Shown one piece after another: positions 36,896 to 46,739 of a stretch of 64,000 nt of DNA. Under the pieces are notes generated by a model. The model was not told where the DNA came from. It was given only the letters and a program-made list of their open reading frames with translations, and ran no database searches. Source of the stretch: Streptomyces sp. NBC_00250 (GTDB taxonomy: Bacteria; Actinomycetota; Actinomycetes; Streptomycetales; Streptomycetaceae); the NCBI RefSeq assembly GCF_036192275.1, contig NZ_CP108088.1, forward strand, positions 6,015,501 through 6,079,500, written 5' to 3'. Each line of letters begins with the position of its first letter. Position 1 is the first letter of the stretch. Made by a program: the position numbers and the translations under genes.

Positions 36896-37915
36896 ATGTC
36901 GTTCATCGGCCGTGACATGGCTATCGACCTCGGGACTGCCAACACGCTGGTGTACGTCAGGGGGCGTGGCATCGTCCTCAACGAGCCGTCCGTCGTCGCG
37001 ATCAACACCAACACCGGCGGCATCCTCGCGGTGGGCGCCGAGGCGAAGAAGATGATCGGCCGGACCCCCGGCAACATCGTCGCCGTCCGGCCCCTGAAGG
37101 ACGGCGTGATCGCCGACTTCGAGATCACCGAGCGGATGCTCCGCTACTTCATCCTCAAGATCCACAAGCGCCGCTACCTGGCCCGCCCCCGGGTCGTCGT
37201 CTGCGTGCCCTCCGGCATCACCGGGGTGGAGCGCCGCGCCGTCATCGAGGCCTCGACGCAGGCCGGCGCCCGCCAGGTGCACATCATCGAGGAGCCCATG
37301 GCGGCGGCCATCGGCTCGGGCCTCCCGGTCCACGAGGCCACCGGCAACATGGTCGTGGACATCGGCGGCGGCACCACCGAGGTCGCCGTGATCTCCCTCG
37401 GCGGAATCGTCACGGCACAGTCGATCCGGGTGGCCGGCGACGAGCTGGACAGCGCGATCATCCAGCACATCAAGAAGGAGTACTCGCTCCTCCTCGGTGA
37501 GCGGACCGCCGAGCAGATCAAGATCACCATCGGCTCCGCGTACGACCTCGACAAGGACGAGCACACCGAGATCCGCGGCCGCGACCTCGTCTCCGGTCTG
37601 CCCAAGACCGTGGTCATCTCGGCCGCCGAGGTCCGCAAGGCCATCGAGGAGCCGGTCAACGCGATCGTCGACGCGGTGAAGACCACCCTCGACAAGTGCC
37701 CGCCGGAACTCTCCGGTGACGTCATGGACCGCGGCATCGTTCTCACGGGTGGTGGCGCCCTGCTCCGTGGCCTCGACGAGCGCCTCCGCCGCGAGACCGG
37801 CATGCCGATCCACATCGCCGAGGACCCGCTGGACTCGGTGGTGCTCGGCTCCGGCAAGTGCGTGGAGGAGTTCGAGGCCCTCCAGCAGGTGCTGGACGCC
37901 CAACCGCGCCGCTAG
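36896..37915 (+). CDS. mreB: rod-shape determining actin MreB
   Basis: A 339-residue bacterial actin that organises wall synthesis. Phosphate-1 loop [27 protein letters not shown], phosphate-2 loop [18 protein letters not shown], adenosine loop [15 protein letters not shown]. In Streptomyces it is needed for spore-wall rather than hyphal growth. The ATG at 36896 ([13 protein letters not shown]) has the better ribosome site; an ATG at 36875 would add seven residues. It heads mreB-mreC-mreD-pbp2-rodA. Confidence 0.97.
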   Translation: MSFIGRDMAIDLGTANTLVYVRGRGIVLNEPSVVAINTNTGGILAVGAEAKKMIGRTPGNIVAVRPLKDGVIADFEITERMLRYFILKIHKRRYLARPRVVVCVPSGITGVERRAVIEASTQAGARQVHIIEEPMAAAIGSGLPVHEATGNMVVDIGGGTTEVAVISLGGIVTAQSIRVAGDELDSAIIQHIKKEYSLLLGERTAEQIKITIGSAYDLDKDEHTEIRGRDLVSGLPKTVVISAAEVRKAIEEPVNAIVDAVKTTLDKCPPELSGDVMDRGIVLTGGGALLRGLDERLRRETGMPIHIAEDPLDSVVLGSGKCVEEFEALQQVLDAQPRR

Positions 37916-38007
37916 CACCACCCGTACGGCCCCACCGCACAACCGCACAGCCGCTTCACCCGCACAGCCGAACAACCGAACCACGAGGAAAGGCACGGCC
38001 GCCGCAC

Positions 38008-39000
38008 GTGAGGGACACACGAGAGAGCCGGCTGCTCCTGGTGCTGCTGATCGCCATCGCGTTCGCACTGATCACGGTGGACATCCGAGGCGGCCAGGAG
38101 TCACCCGTCGACGGTGCCCGACAGGCCGCAGCGGCGGTCTTCGGGCCGGTCGAGAACGGTGTGGCGGCCGCCGTCGATCCCATCGGCAACGCCATAGGCG
38201 CGGTCCGGGACTCCGGCGAGCGGCACACCCGGATCGCCGCCCTGGAGAAGGAGAACGCCGAGCTCAAGGCGGAGCTCGGCAGCGACGACCGCAACCGCAA
38301 CCGGCTGCGCGAGCTCGACTCCATGCTGAAGACCGCCGGCGCCGGGCAGTACGGCATCAAGGGCGCGCAGGTCATCGCCATAGGAGCGGCCCAGGGCTTC
38401 TCCTGGACCGTCACGATCGACGTCGGCGCCCGCGACGGCATCCAGCGGGACATGACCGTGCTCAACGGCTCCGGGCTCGTCGGCCGCGTCACCACCGTCG
38501 GCCCGTCGACCTCCACGGTCCTCCTCGCCAACGACCCCGACTTCACCGTCGGTACGCGCATGGAGAAGTCCGACGAACTCGGCTTCGCCACCGGCCAGGG
38601 CGACCGCCCGCTGCTCGTGCAGCTCCTCAACGGCAAGGCCAAGGTGAAGCCGGGCGACCGGCTCGTCACCTTCGGCTCGCGCGCCGACAAGCCCTTCGTG
38701 CCCGGCGTCCCGGTCGGCGAGGTCGTCCGCGTCGACCCCGCGGGCGGCGGCCTGACCCGCAACATCTACGTCCGCCCGTACGTCGGCTTCACCAAGCTCG
38801 ACATCGTCGGCGTCGTCGTCCAGGCCCCCCGCTCAGACCCGCGCGACACGGTCCTGCCGCAGAAGCCCAAGCCCGCTCCGACCGTCACCGTCACGGTCAC
38901 GCCGCCGCCACCGGACGGACAACAGGCCGCAGACGGACAGCAGCCGAACGCCGACCGGCAGAACCAGCAGGGCCAGGACCAGGGGGACGCGACACCGTGA
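38008..39000 (+). CDS. mreC: rod-shape determining protein MreC
   Basis: A 330-residue bitopic protein. One membrane helix (LLLVLLIAIAFALITVDI, about residues 8-25), a coiled coil (RIAALEKENAELKAELGS), then the beta-barrel periplasmic-type domain with VTIDVGARDGIQRDMTVLNGSGLVGRV. A Pro/Gln-rich tail of about 50 residues (PTVTVTVTPPPPDGQQ) is specific to actinomycetes. The GTG at 38008 has GAGGAAAGG somewhat far (14-16 bases) upstream. The stop overlaps mreD by four bases. Confidence 0.93.
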   Translation: MRDTRESRLLLVLLIAIAFALITVDIRGGQESPVDGARQAAAAVFGPVENGVAAAVDPIGNAIGAVRDSGERHTRIAALEKENAELKAELGSDDRNRNRLRELDSMLKTAGAGQYGIKGAQVIAIGAAQGFSWTVTIDVGARDGIQRDMTVLNGSGLVGRVTTVGPSTSTVLLANDPDFTVGTRMEKSDELGFATGQGDRPLLVQLLNGKAKVKPGDRLVTFGSRADKPFVPGVPVGEVVRVDPAGGGLTRNIYVRPYVGFTKLDIVGVVVQAPRSDPRDTVLPQKPKPAPTVTVTVTPPPPDGQQAADGQQPNADRQNQQGQDQGDATP

Positions 39001-39665
39001 AGTTCAACCGGATCCTCCTCTCCGCCACCCTGATCGTGGTGGCCCTGGTCGTGCAGGTCTCCGTCCTCGCCCGCCTCCAGCTCCCCGGCGCCGTGCCCGA
39101 CCTGGTGCTGCTCACCGTCGTCGGCCTCGCCCTGGTCTACGGACCCGTCAGCGGCTCGCTCATCGGCTTCACCGCCGGCCTCCTCGCCGACCTGGCCCCG
39201 CCCGCCGACCACGCCGCCGGCCGCTACGCGCTCGTGCTCTGCGTCATCGGCTACCTGGTCGGCCTGGCCCGCCCGGAGAACGGCCGGCTGACCTCGGCGA
39301 CCGGCCCCATGGCCGTCGTCGTCGCGGCCGCCGTCGGCTCCACCCTGCTGTACGCGGGGGTGGGCGCCCTCGTCGGCGACACCGCCGCGCGCCATGTCGG
39401 CCTGGGGTCCCTGCTCTTCACCGCGGCCGTGTACGACCTGCTCCTCGCGCCCTTCACGGTGCCGCTCATCATGGCGCTGGCCCGCCGCGCGGAGAACGAC
39501 CCGCTCGCCGACGCCGGCGGGGGCAACGGCGCCGACGTCGCCTCCGGCTGGCTGTCCTCCGGCACCGGACTGAGGATCGGGAACCAGCGCGGCGGCCTGC
39601 GGGTGAAGGCCGCCCGGAGCCGCGCCTCACGGGCCGGACGCATCAAGGGAGTCAAGCGACTGTGA
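38997..39665 (+). CDS. mreD: rod-shape determining protein MreD
   Basis: A 222-residue protein with about six hydrophobic helices: LLSATLIVVALVVQVSVLA, VPDLVLLTVVGLALVYG, GFTAGLLADLAPP, ALVLCVIGYLVGLA, VVVAAAVGSTLLYAGVGALVG, FTAAVYDLLLAPFTVPLIMAL. The GTG at 38997 lies within the mreC stop (GTGA), so it is translationally coupled. The basic tail RAARSRASRAGRIKGVKRL is cytoplasmic. It links MreC to the SEDS/PBP synthases. Confidence 0.92.
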   Translation: MKFNRILLSATLIVVALVVQVSVLARLQLPGAVPDLVLLTVVGLALVYGPVSGSLIGFTAGLLADLAPPADHAAGRYALVLCVIGYLVGLARPENGRLTSATGPMAVVVAAAVGSTLLYAGVGALVGDTAARHVGLGSLLFTAAVYDLLLAPFTVPLIMALARRAENDPLADAGGGNGADVASGWLSSGTGLRIGNQRGGLRVKAARSRASRAGRIKGVKRL

Positions 39666-39684
39666 CCGAGGGGGCACCGGCGGT

Positions 39685-41904
39685 ATGAGCAACATCCCCG
39701 AGACAGGGCGGACCCCCCGGGTCCAGATCCGGCTCGTCGTCATCCAGATCCTCGTCTTCTCACTGCTGCTGACCCTGGGGGGCCGGCTCTGGTACCTCCA
39801 GATCCGCAACGGCAAGGAGTACACGGACGAGGCGAAGAACAACCACGTCCAGCAGGTCGTGCAGCCCGCCGTGCGCGGCTCCGTCCTCGACGCCCGCGGC
39901 GTCCCGCTCGCCGACAACGAGACCCGGCTCGTGGTCTCCGCGTCCCGCACCGAGCTGATGAAGATGAAGGACGACGGCAAGGCCGTCCTGACCCGGCTCG
40001 CCGACGTCCTCGACATGAAGCCCGACGAGGTCATCAACAAGATCCGGCTCTGCGACTCCAAGACCCCGAAGCCCTGCTGGAACGGTTCGCCGTACCAGCC
40101 GATCCCGGTCACGGACGAGGCCACCACCCAGCAGGCCCTCCAGATCCGCGAGCGCGCCGAGGACTTCCCCGGCATCACCGCCGAACCCACCGCCGTACGC
40201 CGCTACCCGGCCCCCGGCAAGGCCCGCACCTCGCAGGTCCTCGGCTACCTCTCGCCCGTCACCGACAGCGAGATCGAGAAGGCCAAGGACACCGACTCGC
40301 CGTTCCTCCGCTCCGACCAGATCGGCCGGTCCGGACTCGAGCGCACCTACGACAAGGAACTGCGCGGCAAGGCCGGCGTCACCCGCTACGAGGTCGACAA
40401 CCTCGGCCGGGTCATCGGCCAGGCCAAGAACGACCCCGCGGTCCCCGGCTCCAACGTCGTCACCTCCATCGACGCCCGCGTGCAGGCGGTCGCCGAGTGG
40501 GAGCTCCACAACGCGATGGTGGAAGCCCGCAAGGTGCACGACAAGAACACCAGCGAGAACTACAAGGCCGACTCCGGCGCCGTCGTCGTCATGGAGACCA
40601 AGACCGGCCGGATCGTCGCCATGGCCTCCCAGCCCGACTACGACCCCAACGCCTGGGTCGGCGGGATCTCCGGCAAGGACTACGCGGCCCTCACCGGCAA
40701 GGACTCCAACTTCCCGCTCCTCAATCGGGCCATCCAGGGCCAGGCCGCCCCCGGCTCGATCTTCAAGGTCGTCCCGACCACCGCCGCCGTCAACGCCGGA
40801 TACGACTTCAACGGCCGCTACCCGTGCCCGTCCTCGTACTCCATCGGCGGCCAGGTCTTCAAGAACTTCGAGTCCCAGGGCCACGGCTCCATCACCCTCG
40901 GCCAGGCCCTCGAAGTCTCCTGCGACACCGTCTTCTACGCCCTCTCCCACCAGCAGTGGCTGAACGACGGCGGCATGAAGCCGAAGAAGGACGCCAAGGA
41001 CTGGTTCTACAAGACGGCCCATCAGTTCGGCCTCGGCGCCGAGACCGGCATCGACCTCCCCAACGAGGTCACCGGCCGCGTCCCCGACCGGAAGTGGAAG
41101 CAGAACTTCTGGGCGGCCAACAAGGACTACTGGTGCAAGATCGGCAAGCGCGGCGGCACCTACGTGCAGCAGCTCTCCTACGAGAACTGCCTCGAAGGCA
41201 ACCTCATGCGCGCCGGTGACTCCGTCAACTACTCCATCGGCCAGGGCGACACCCTCGTCACCCCCATCCAGATGGCCACCATCTACGCCGCCATCGCCAA
41301 CGGCGGCACCCTCTGGAACCCCACCGTCGGCAAGGCCGTCGTCAGCCCCGACGGCAAGAAGGTCACCGAGATCAAGCCCAAGTCCCACGGCAAGCTCCCC
41401 ATGGACGCCAAGACGCAGGCGTTGATAGAGGAAGCCCTCGCGGGAGTCGCCACCCGCGGTACGGCCGCCTGGCGATTCGGCGGCTGGCCGCAGGACAAGA
41501 TCCCGATGCACGCCAAGACGGGTACCGCCGAGGTCTACGGCAAGCAGACGACCTCCTGGTTCGCCACGTACACCAAGGACTACGCGATCATCATGACGAT
41601 CGCCCAGGGTGGTACCGGCTCCGGCGCCTCCGGCCCCGCCGTGCGCAACATCTACGACGCGCTCTACGGACTCGACGACGCCGGCAACCAGGACCTCAAG
41701 CGGGCCCTGCTGCCGAAGCCGCAGAAGGCTCTGCCGAGGATCGAGGCCGACGGCTCCATCGACGCCCCGAAGATCAAGCCGTACGACCCCGAGGTCGGGA
41801 AGATCGACCCGAACGCGCCCCCGAAGGCACCGGACGCCACCAAGCAGCCGGACGACGACGACCAGGAACTCGCGGGCCCGCCCGCGCGCCGAGTGGGGGA
41901 CTGA
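39685..41904 (+). CDS. mrdA: penicillin-binding protein 2 (class B transpeptidase)
   Basis: A 739-residue monofunctional PBP. Residues ~15-45 are the single membrane helix; the N-terminal head starts with VVQPAVRGSVLDARGVPLADN. Transpeptidase motifs: S-x-x-K as SIFK in QAAPGSIFKVV (about residue 357), S-x-N-type SCDTVFY, and KTG in HAKTGTAEV (about 612). The C-terminus is a Pro/Asp-rich extension. It works with RodA at the mre complex. The ATG lies 20 bases after mreD with GGGGGCACCGG upstream. Confidence 0.95.
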   Translation: MSNIPETGRTPRVQIRLVVIQILVFSLLLTLGGRLWYLQIRNGKEYTDEAKNNHVQQVVQPAVRGSVLDARGVPLADNETRLVVSASRTELMKMKDDGKAVLTRLADVLDMKPDEVINKIRLCDSKTPKPCWNGSPYQPIPVTDEATTQQALQIRERAEDFPGITAEPTAVRRYPAPGKARTSQVLGYLSPVTDSEIEKAKDTDSPFLRSDQIGRSGLERTYDKELRGKAGVTRYEVDNLGRVIGQAKNDPAVPGSNVVTSIDARVQAVAEWELHNAMVEARKVHDKNTSENYKADSGAVVVMETKTGRIVAMASQPDYDPNAWVGGISGKDYAALTGKDSNFPLLNRAIQGQAAPGSIFKVVPTTAAVNAGYDFNGRYPCPSSYSIGGQVFKNFESQGHGSITLGQALEVSCDTVFYALSHQQWLNDGGMKPKKDAKDWFYKTAHQFGLGAETGIDLPNEVTGRVPDRKWKQNFWAANKDYWCKIGKRGGTYVQQLSYENCLEGNLMRAGDSVNYSIGQGDTLVTPIQMATIYAAIANGGTLWNPTVGKAVVSPDGKKVTEIKPKSHGKLPMDAKTQALIEEALAGVATRGTAAWRFGGWPQDKIPMHAKTGTAEVYGKQTTSWFATYTKDYAIIMTIAQGGTGSGASGPAVRNIYDALYGLDDAGNQDLKRALLPKPQKALPRIEADGSIDAPKIKPYDPEVGKIDPNAPPKAPDATKQPDDDDQELAGPPARRVGD

Positions 41905-41907
41905 CCC

Positions 41908-43107
41908 GTGACCACACCCCACGGCTTCTCCGTCTCCCGTTACGCCCCCGAGCGCGGCACGCTCGCCAAGCTCGCCGCCCGCGACTCGGTGGTCCGCCGG
42001 CTCGACTGGCCGATCCTGCTCTCCGCGCTCGCGCTCTCCTTCATCGGCGCGCTGCTCGTCTGGTCCGCCACCCGCGGCCGCACCGAACTCAACAACGGCG
42101 ACCCGTACTACTTCCTCTTCCGGCACCTGCTCAACACCGGAATCGGCGTCGCCCTGATGATCGGCACGATCTGGCTCGGCCACCGCACCCTGCGCGGCGC
42201 GGTCCCGGTCCTCTACGGCCTCTCGATCGTGCTGATCCTTGCCGTCCTCACCCCGCTCGGCGCCACCATCAACGGCGCCCACGCGTGGATCGTCGTCGGC
42301 GGCGGCTTCTCGCTCCAGCCCAGCGAGTTCGTGAAGATCACGATCATCCTGGTGATGGCGATGCTGCTGGCCGCGAAGGTCGACGCCGGCGACCAGCTCC
42401 ACCCCGACCACCGCACCGTCGCCAAGGCCCTCACCCTGGCCGCGCTCCCGATGGGCATCGTCATGCTGATGCCCGACCTCGGCTCGGTCATGGTCATGGC
42501 GGTCATCGTGCTCGGTGTGCTGCTCGCCTCCGGCGCCTCCAACCGCTGGGTCCTCGGACTGATCGGCGCGGGCGTCGGAGGCGCGGTCCTCGTCACCGCG
42601 CTCGGCATGCTCGACGAGTACCAGATCAACCGCTTCGCGGCCTTCGCCAACCCCGACCTCGACCCGGCCGGCGTCGGCTACAACACCAACCAGGCCCGTA
42701 TCGCGATCGGTTCCGGCGGCCTCCTCGGCGCGGGACTCTTCAAGGGCTCCCAGACCACCGGCCAGTTCGTGCCCGAGCAGCAGACCGACTTCGTCTTCAC
42801 GGTCGCGGGGGAGGAGCTGGGCTTCGTCGGCGCCGGCCTGATCCTCGTGCTCCTCGGCGTCGTCCTCTGGCGCGCCTGCCGGATCGCCCGCGAGACCACC
42901 GAGCTCTACGGCACGGTCGTCGCGGCCGGGATCATCGCCTGGTTCGCCTTCCAGTCCTTCGAGAACATCGGCATGACCCTCGGCATCATGCCGGTCGCGG
43001 GCCTGCCGCTGCCGTTCGTCTCGTACGGCGGCTCGTCGATGTTCGCGGTGTGGGTGGCGATCGGGCTGCTCCAGTCGATCAGGGTGCAGCGGCCCATGAC
43101 CGCGTAG
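41908..43107 (+). CDS. rodA: SEDS glycosyltransferase RodA (Sfr in Streptomyces)
   Basis: A 399-residue membrane enzyme that polymerises lipid II glycan. About ten helices. INGAHAWIVVGGGFSLQPSEFVKI is the core SEDS motif with the catalytic Asp replaced in position by the usual region near YNTNQARIAIGSGGLLGAGLFKGSQT; VPEQQTDFVFTVAGEELGFVG and LPLPFVSYGGSSMF are the FtsW/RodA/SpoVE signatures. The GTG at 41908 is 3 bases past the pbp2 stop, so co-translated. It was first described in S. coelicolor as the sporulation-related sfr. Confidence 0.95.
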   Translation: MTTPHGFSVSRYAPERGTLAKLAARDSVVRRLDWPILLSALALSFIGALLVWSATRGRTELNNGDPYYFLFRHLLNTGIGVALMIGTIWLGHRTLRGAVPVLYGLSIVLILAVLTPLGATINGAHAWIVVGGGFSLQPSEFVKITIILVMAMLLAAKVDAGDQLHPDHRTVAKALTLAALPMGIVMLMPDLGSVMVMAVIVLGVLLASGASNRWVLGLIGAGVGGAVLVTALGMLDEYQINRFAAFANPDLDPAGVGYNTNQARIAIGSGGLLGAGLFKGSQTTGQFVPEQQTDFVFTVAGEELGFVGAGLILVLLGVVLWRACRIARETTELYGTVVAAGIIAWFAFQSFENIGMTLGIMPVAGLPLPFVSYGGSSMFAVWVAIGLLQSIRVQRPMTA

Positions 43108-43158
43108 GCGGTTTCCGGCCGGAACCGAGGCGCACTCCCGCGGCGTTCACTTCCCGTC

Positions 43159-43164
43159 TAGATT
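43159..43164 (+). promoter_or_regulatory. -10 box TAGATT, giving a leaderless CYTH/CHAD mRNA
   Basis: TAGATT ends 6 bases before the ATG at 43171 with no ribosome site between. Confidence 0.4.
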
Positions 43165-43170
43165 CGATTC

Positions 43171-44688
43171 ATGGCGGACACGAAGCGCGAGATCGAGCGG
43201 AAGTACGAAGCCACCCCCCGGACCGGCCTCCCGGACCTGACCCGGGCGGCCGGGGTGGCCTCGGTCACCGACGAGGGCGTCACCGAACTCGACGCCGTCT
43301 ACTACGACACCCCCGGCCTCCGGCTCGCCGCGGACGCCCTCACCCTGCGGCGCCGCACCGGCGGCGAGGACGCCGGCTGGCACCTGAAGTTCCCCGTCGC
43401 CTCCGGCATCCGCGACGAGATCAGAGCCCCGCTCTCGGACACGCTCCCGCGTTCCCTGGCGGGGCTCCTGCGTTCCCGGGTCCGGGACGGCGAGGTCGTC
43501 CCCGTGGTCCGCCTCCGCTCCTCCCGGGACGTCCGCCACCTCCGCGACGGCGACGGCACCCTCCTCGCGGAACTGTCCGTGGACACCGTCCACGCCGAGG
43601 GCCTCACGAGCGGCGGCGAGGCAGCCTGGACCGAGATCGAGGTCGAGCTCGCCGACGACACCGACCCGGCGATCCTCGACGCCGTCGAGAAGCGCCTCAG
43701 GAAGGCCGGCATCCGGCCCTCGGACTCGCCCTCCAAACTGTCGCGCGCCCTGGCCGAGACGGGCGTGGAGCCCGCCGCGGCCCCGGTCACCCCCGGGACG
43801 CCCGGCACCGCGGCGGCCGCTGTCCTCGGCTACGTACGCGAACACGTCGAGGCGATCGTCGCCCACGACCCCGCCGTGCGACGCGACCTGCCCGACGCCG
43901 TCCACCAGCTGCGCGTCTCCTGCCGCCGGCTGCGCAGCGCCTTCAAGACGTACCGCCGCGTCCTCGACCGGGAGGTCACCGACCCCGTCGGCGAGGAGCT
44001 GAAATGGCTCGCCGGAGAGCTGGGCGTCGCCCGCGACCAGGAGGTCCTCGACGAACGGCTGCGCGCCCGCCTCACCGACCTGCCCCGCACCCTCGTCCTC
44101 GGCCCCGTCAAGGCCAGGCTGCGCCGCCGGGACGCCGCCCACGGCAGGAGCGCCCGCCGCCAGGCCCTCGCCGCCCTCGACTCCGCCCGCTACCTCGCCC
44201 TCCTCGACAGGCTCGACGCGCTCCTCGCCGACCCGCCGCTGCGCAAGGACGCCGCACTCGACGCCCGGGAGGCCCTCGCCCGCGCCGTCCGCAAGGACCA
44301 CGACCGCCTCGCCGGCCGGATCCACCACGCCCTCTCCCTCGCCCCCGGCGACGAGCGCGACCTCGCCCTCCACGAGGCCCGCAAGGCCGCCAAGCGCGCC
44401 CGCTACGCGGCCGAGGCCGCCGAGCCGACCCTCGGGAAGCCCGCGAAGCGGCTGGCGGGACGAGTGAAGGACGTCCAGACCCTGCTCGGCGAACACCAGG
44501 ACGCCGTCGTCGCCCGCGGGGCCCTGCGCGAGCTCGCGATCATCGCCCACGGGGCCGGGGAATCGGCCTTCACCTGGGGACTTCTGTACGGACGCGAGGA
44601 GGCCGCCGCCGAGGCCGCCGAGCGCGGACTCCCCGAGGTCTGGGCCCGGGCATCGGCCCCGGAACTCACTGCGTCTCTGACCCGCTGA
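43171..44688 (+). CDS. CYTH and CHAD domain protein (inorganic polyphosphate-linked)
   Basis: A 505-residue two-domain protein. The CYTH (triphosphate tunnel) domain opens with EIERKYE, the E-x-E-x-K triphosphate-binding motif, and runs to about residue 200. The CHAD domain (about 215-500) is a bundle of helices with conserved His in DAVHQLRVSCRRLRSAFKTYR and LALHEARKAAKRARYAAE, which bind polyphosphate. Such proteins are thought to hydrolyse triphosphate or tether polyphosphate granules. The reaction is not proven from sequence. Confidence 0.92.
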   Translation: MADTKREIERKYEATPRTGLPDLTRAAGVASVTDEGVTELDAVYYDTPGLRLAADALTLRRRTGGEDAGWHLKFPVASGIRDEIRAPLSDTLPRSLAGLLRSRVRDGEVVPVVRLRSSRDVRHLRDGDGTLLAELSVDTVHAEGLTSGGEAAWTEIEVELADDTDPAILDAVEKRLRKAGIRPSDSPSKLSRALAETGVEPAAAPVTPGTPGTAAAAVLGYVREHVEAIVAHDPAVRRDLPDAVHQLRVSCRRLRSAFKTYRRVLDREVTDPVGEELKWLAGELGVARDQEVLDERLRARLTDLPRTLVLGPVKARLRRRDAAHGRSARRQALAALDSARYLALLDRLDALLADPPLRKDAALDAREALARAVRKDHDRLAGRIHHALSLAPGDERDLALHEARKAAKRARYAAEAAEPTLGKPAKRLAGRVKDVQTLLGEHQDAVVARGALRELAIIAHGAGESAFTWGLLYGREEAAAEAAERGLPEVWARASAPELTASLTR

Positions 44689-44740
44689 GCACCGGGGTAC
44701 GCTTGAGAGTCGCCCCCCTGCCAGCTCACGAAGGTTCGAG

Positions 44741-46669
<1,929 letters not shown>

Positions 46670-46680
46670 TCGCCGAAACC

Positions 46681-46722
46681 ACGAAGAGGCGCCCGGGGCA
46701 ATCGCCCCGGGCGCCTCTTCGT
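46681..46722. terminator. perfect bidirectional stem-loop
   Basis: A 19-base perfect stem (46681-46699 with 46704-46722) with AATC loop, between the radical SAM gene and the convergent transferase. Confidence 0.85.
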
Positions 46723-46739
46723 GCGTGGATCCGGTGGAT

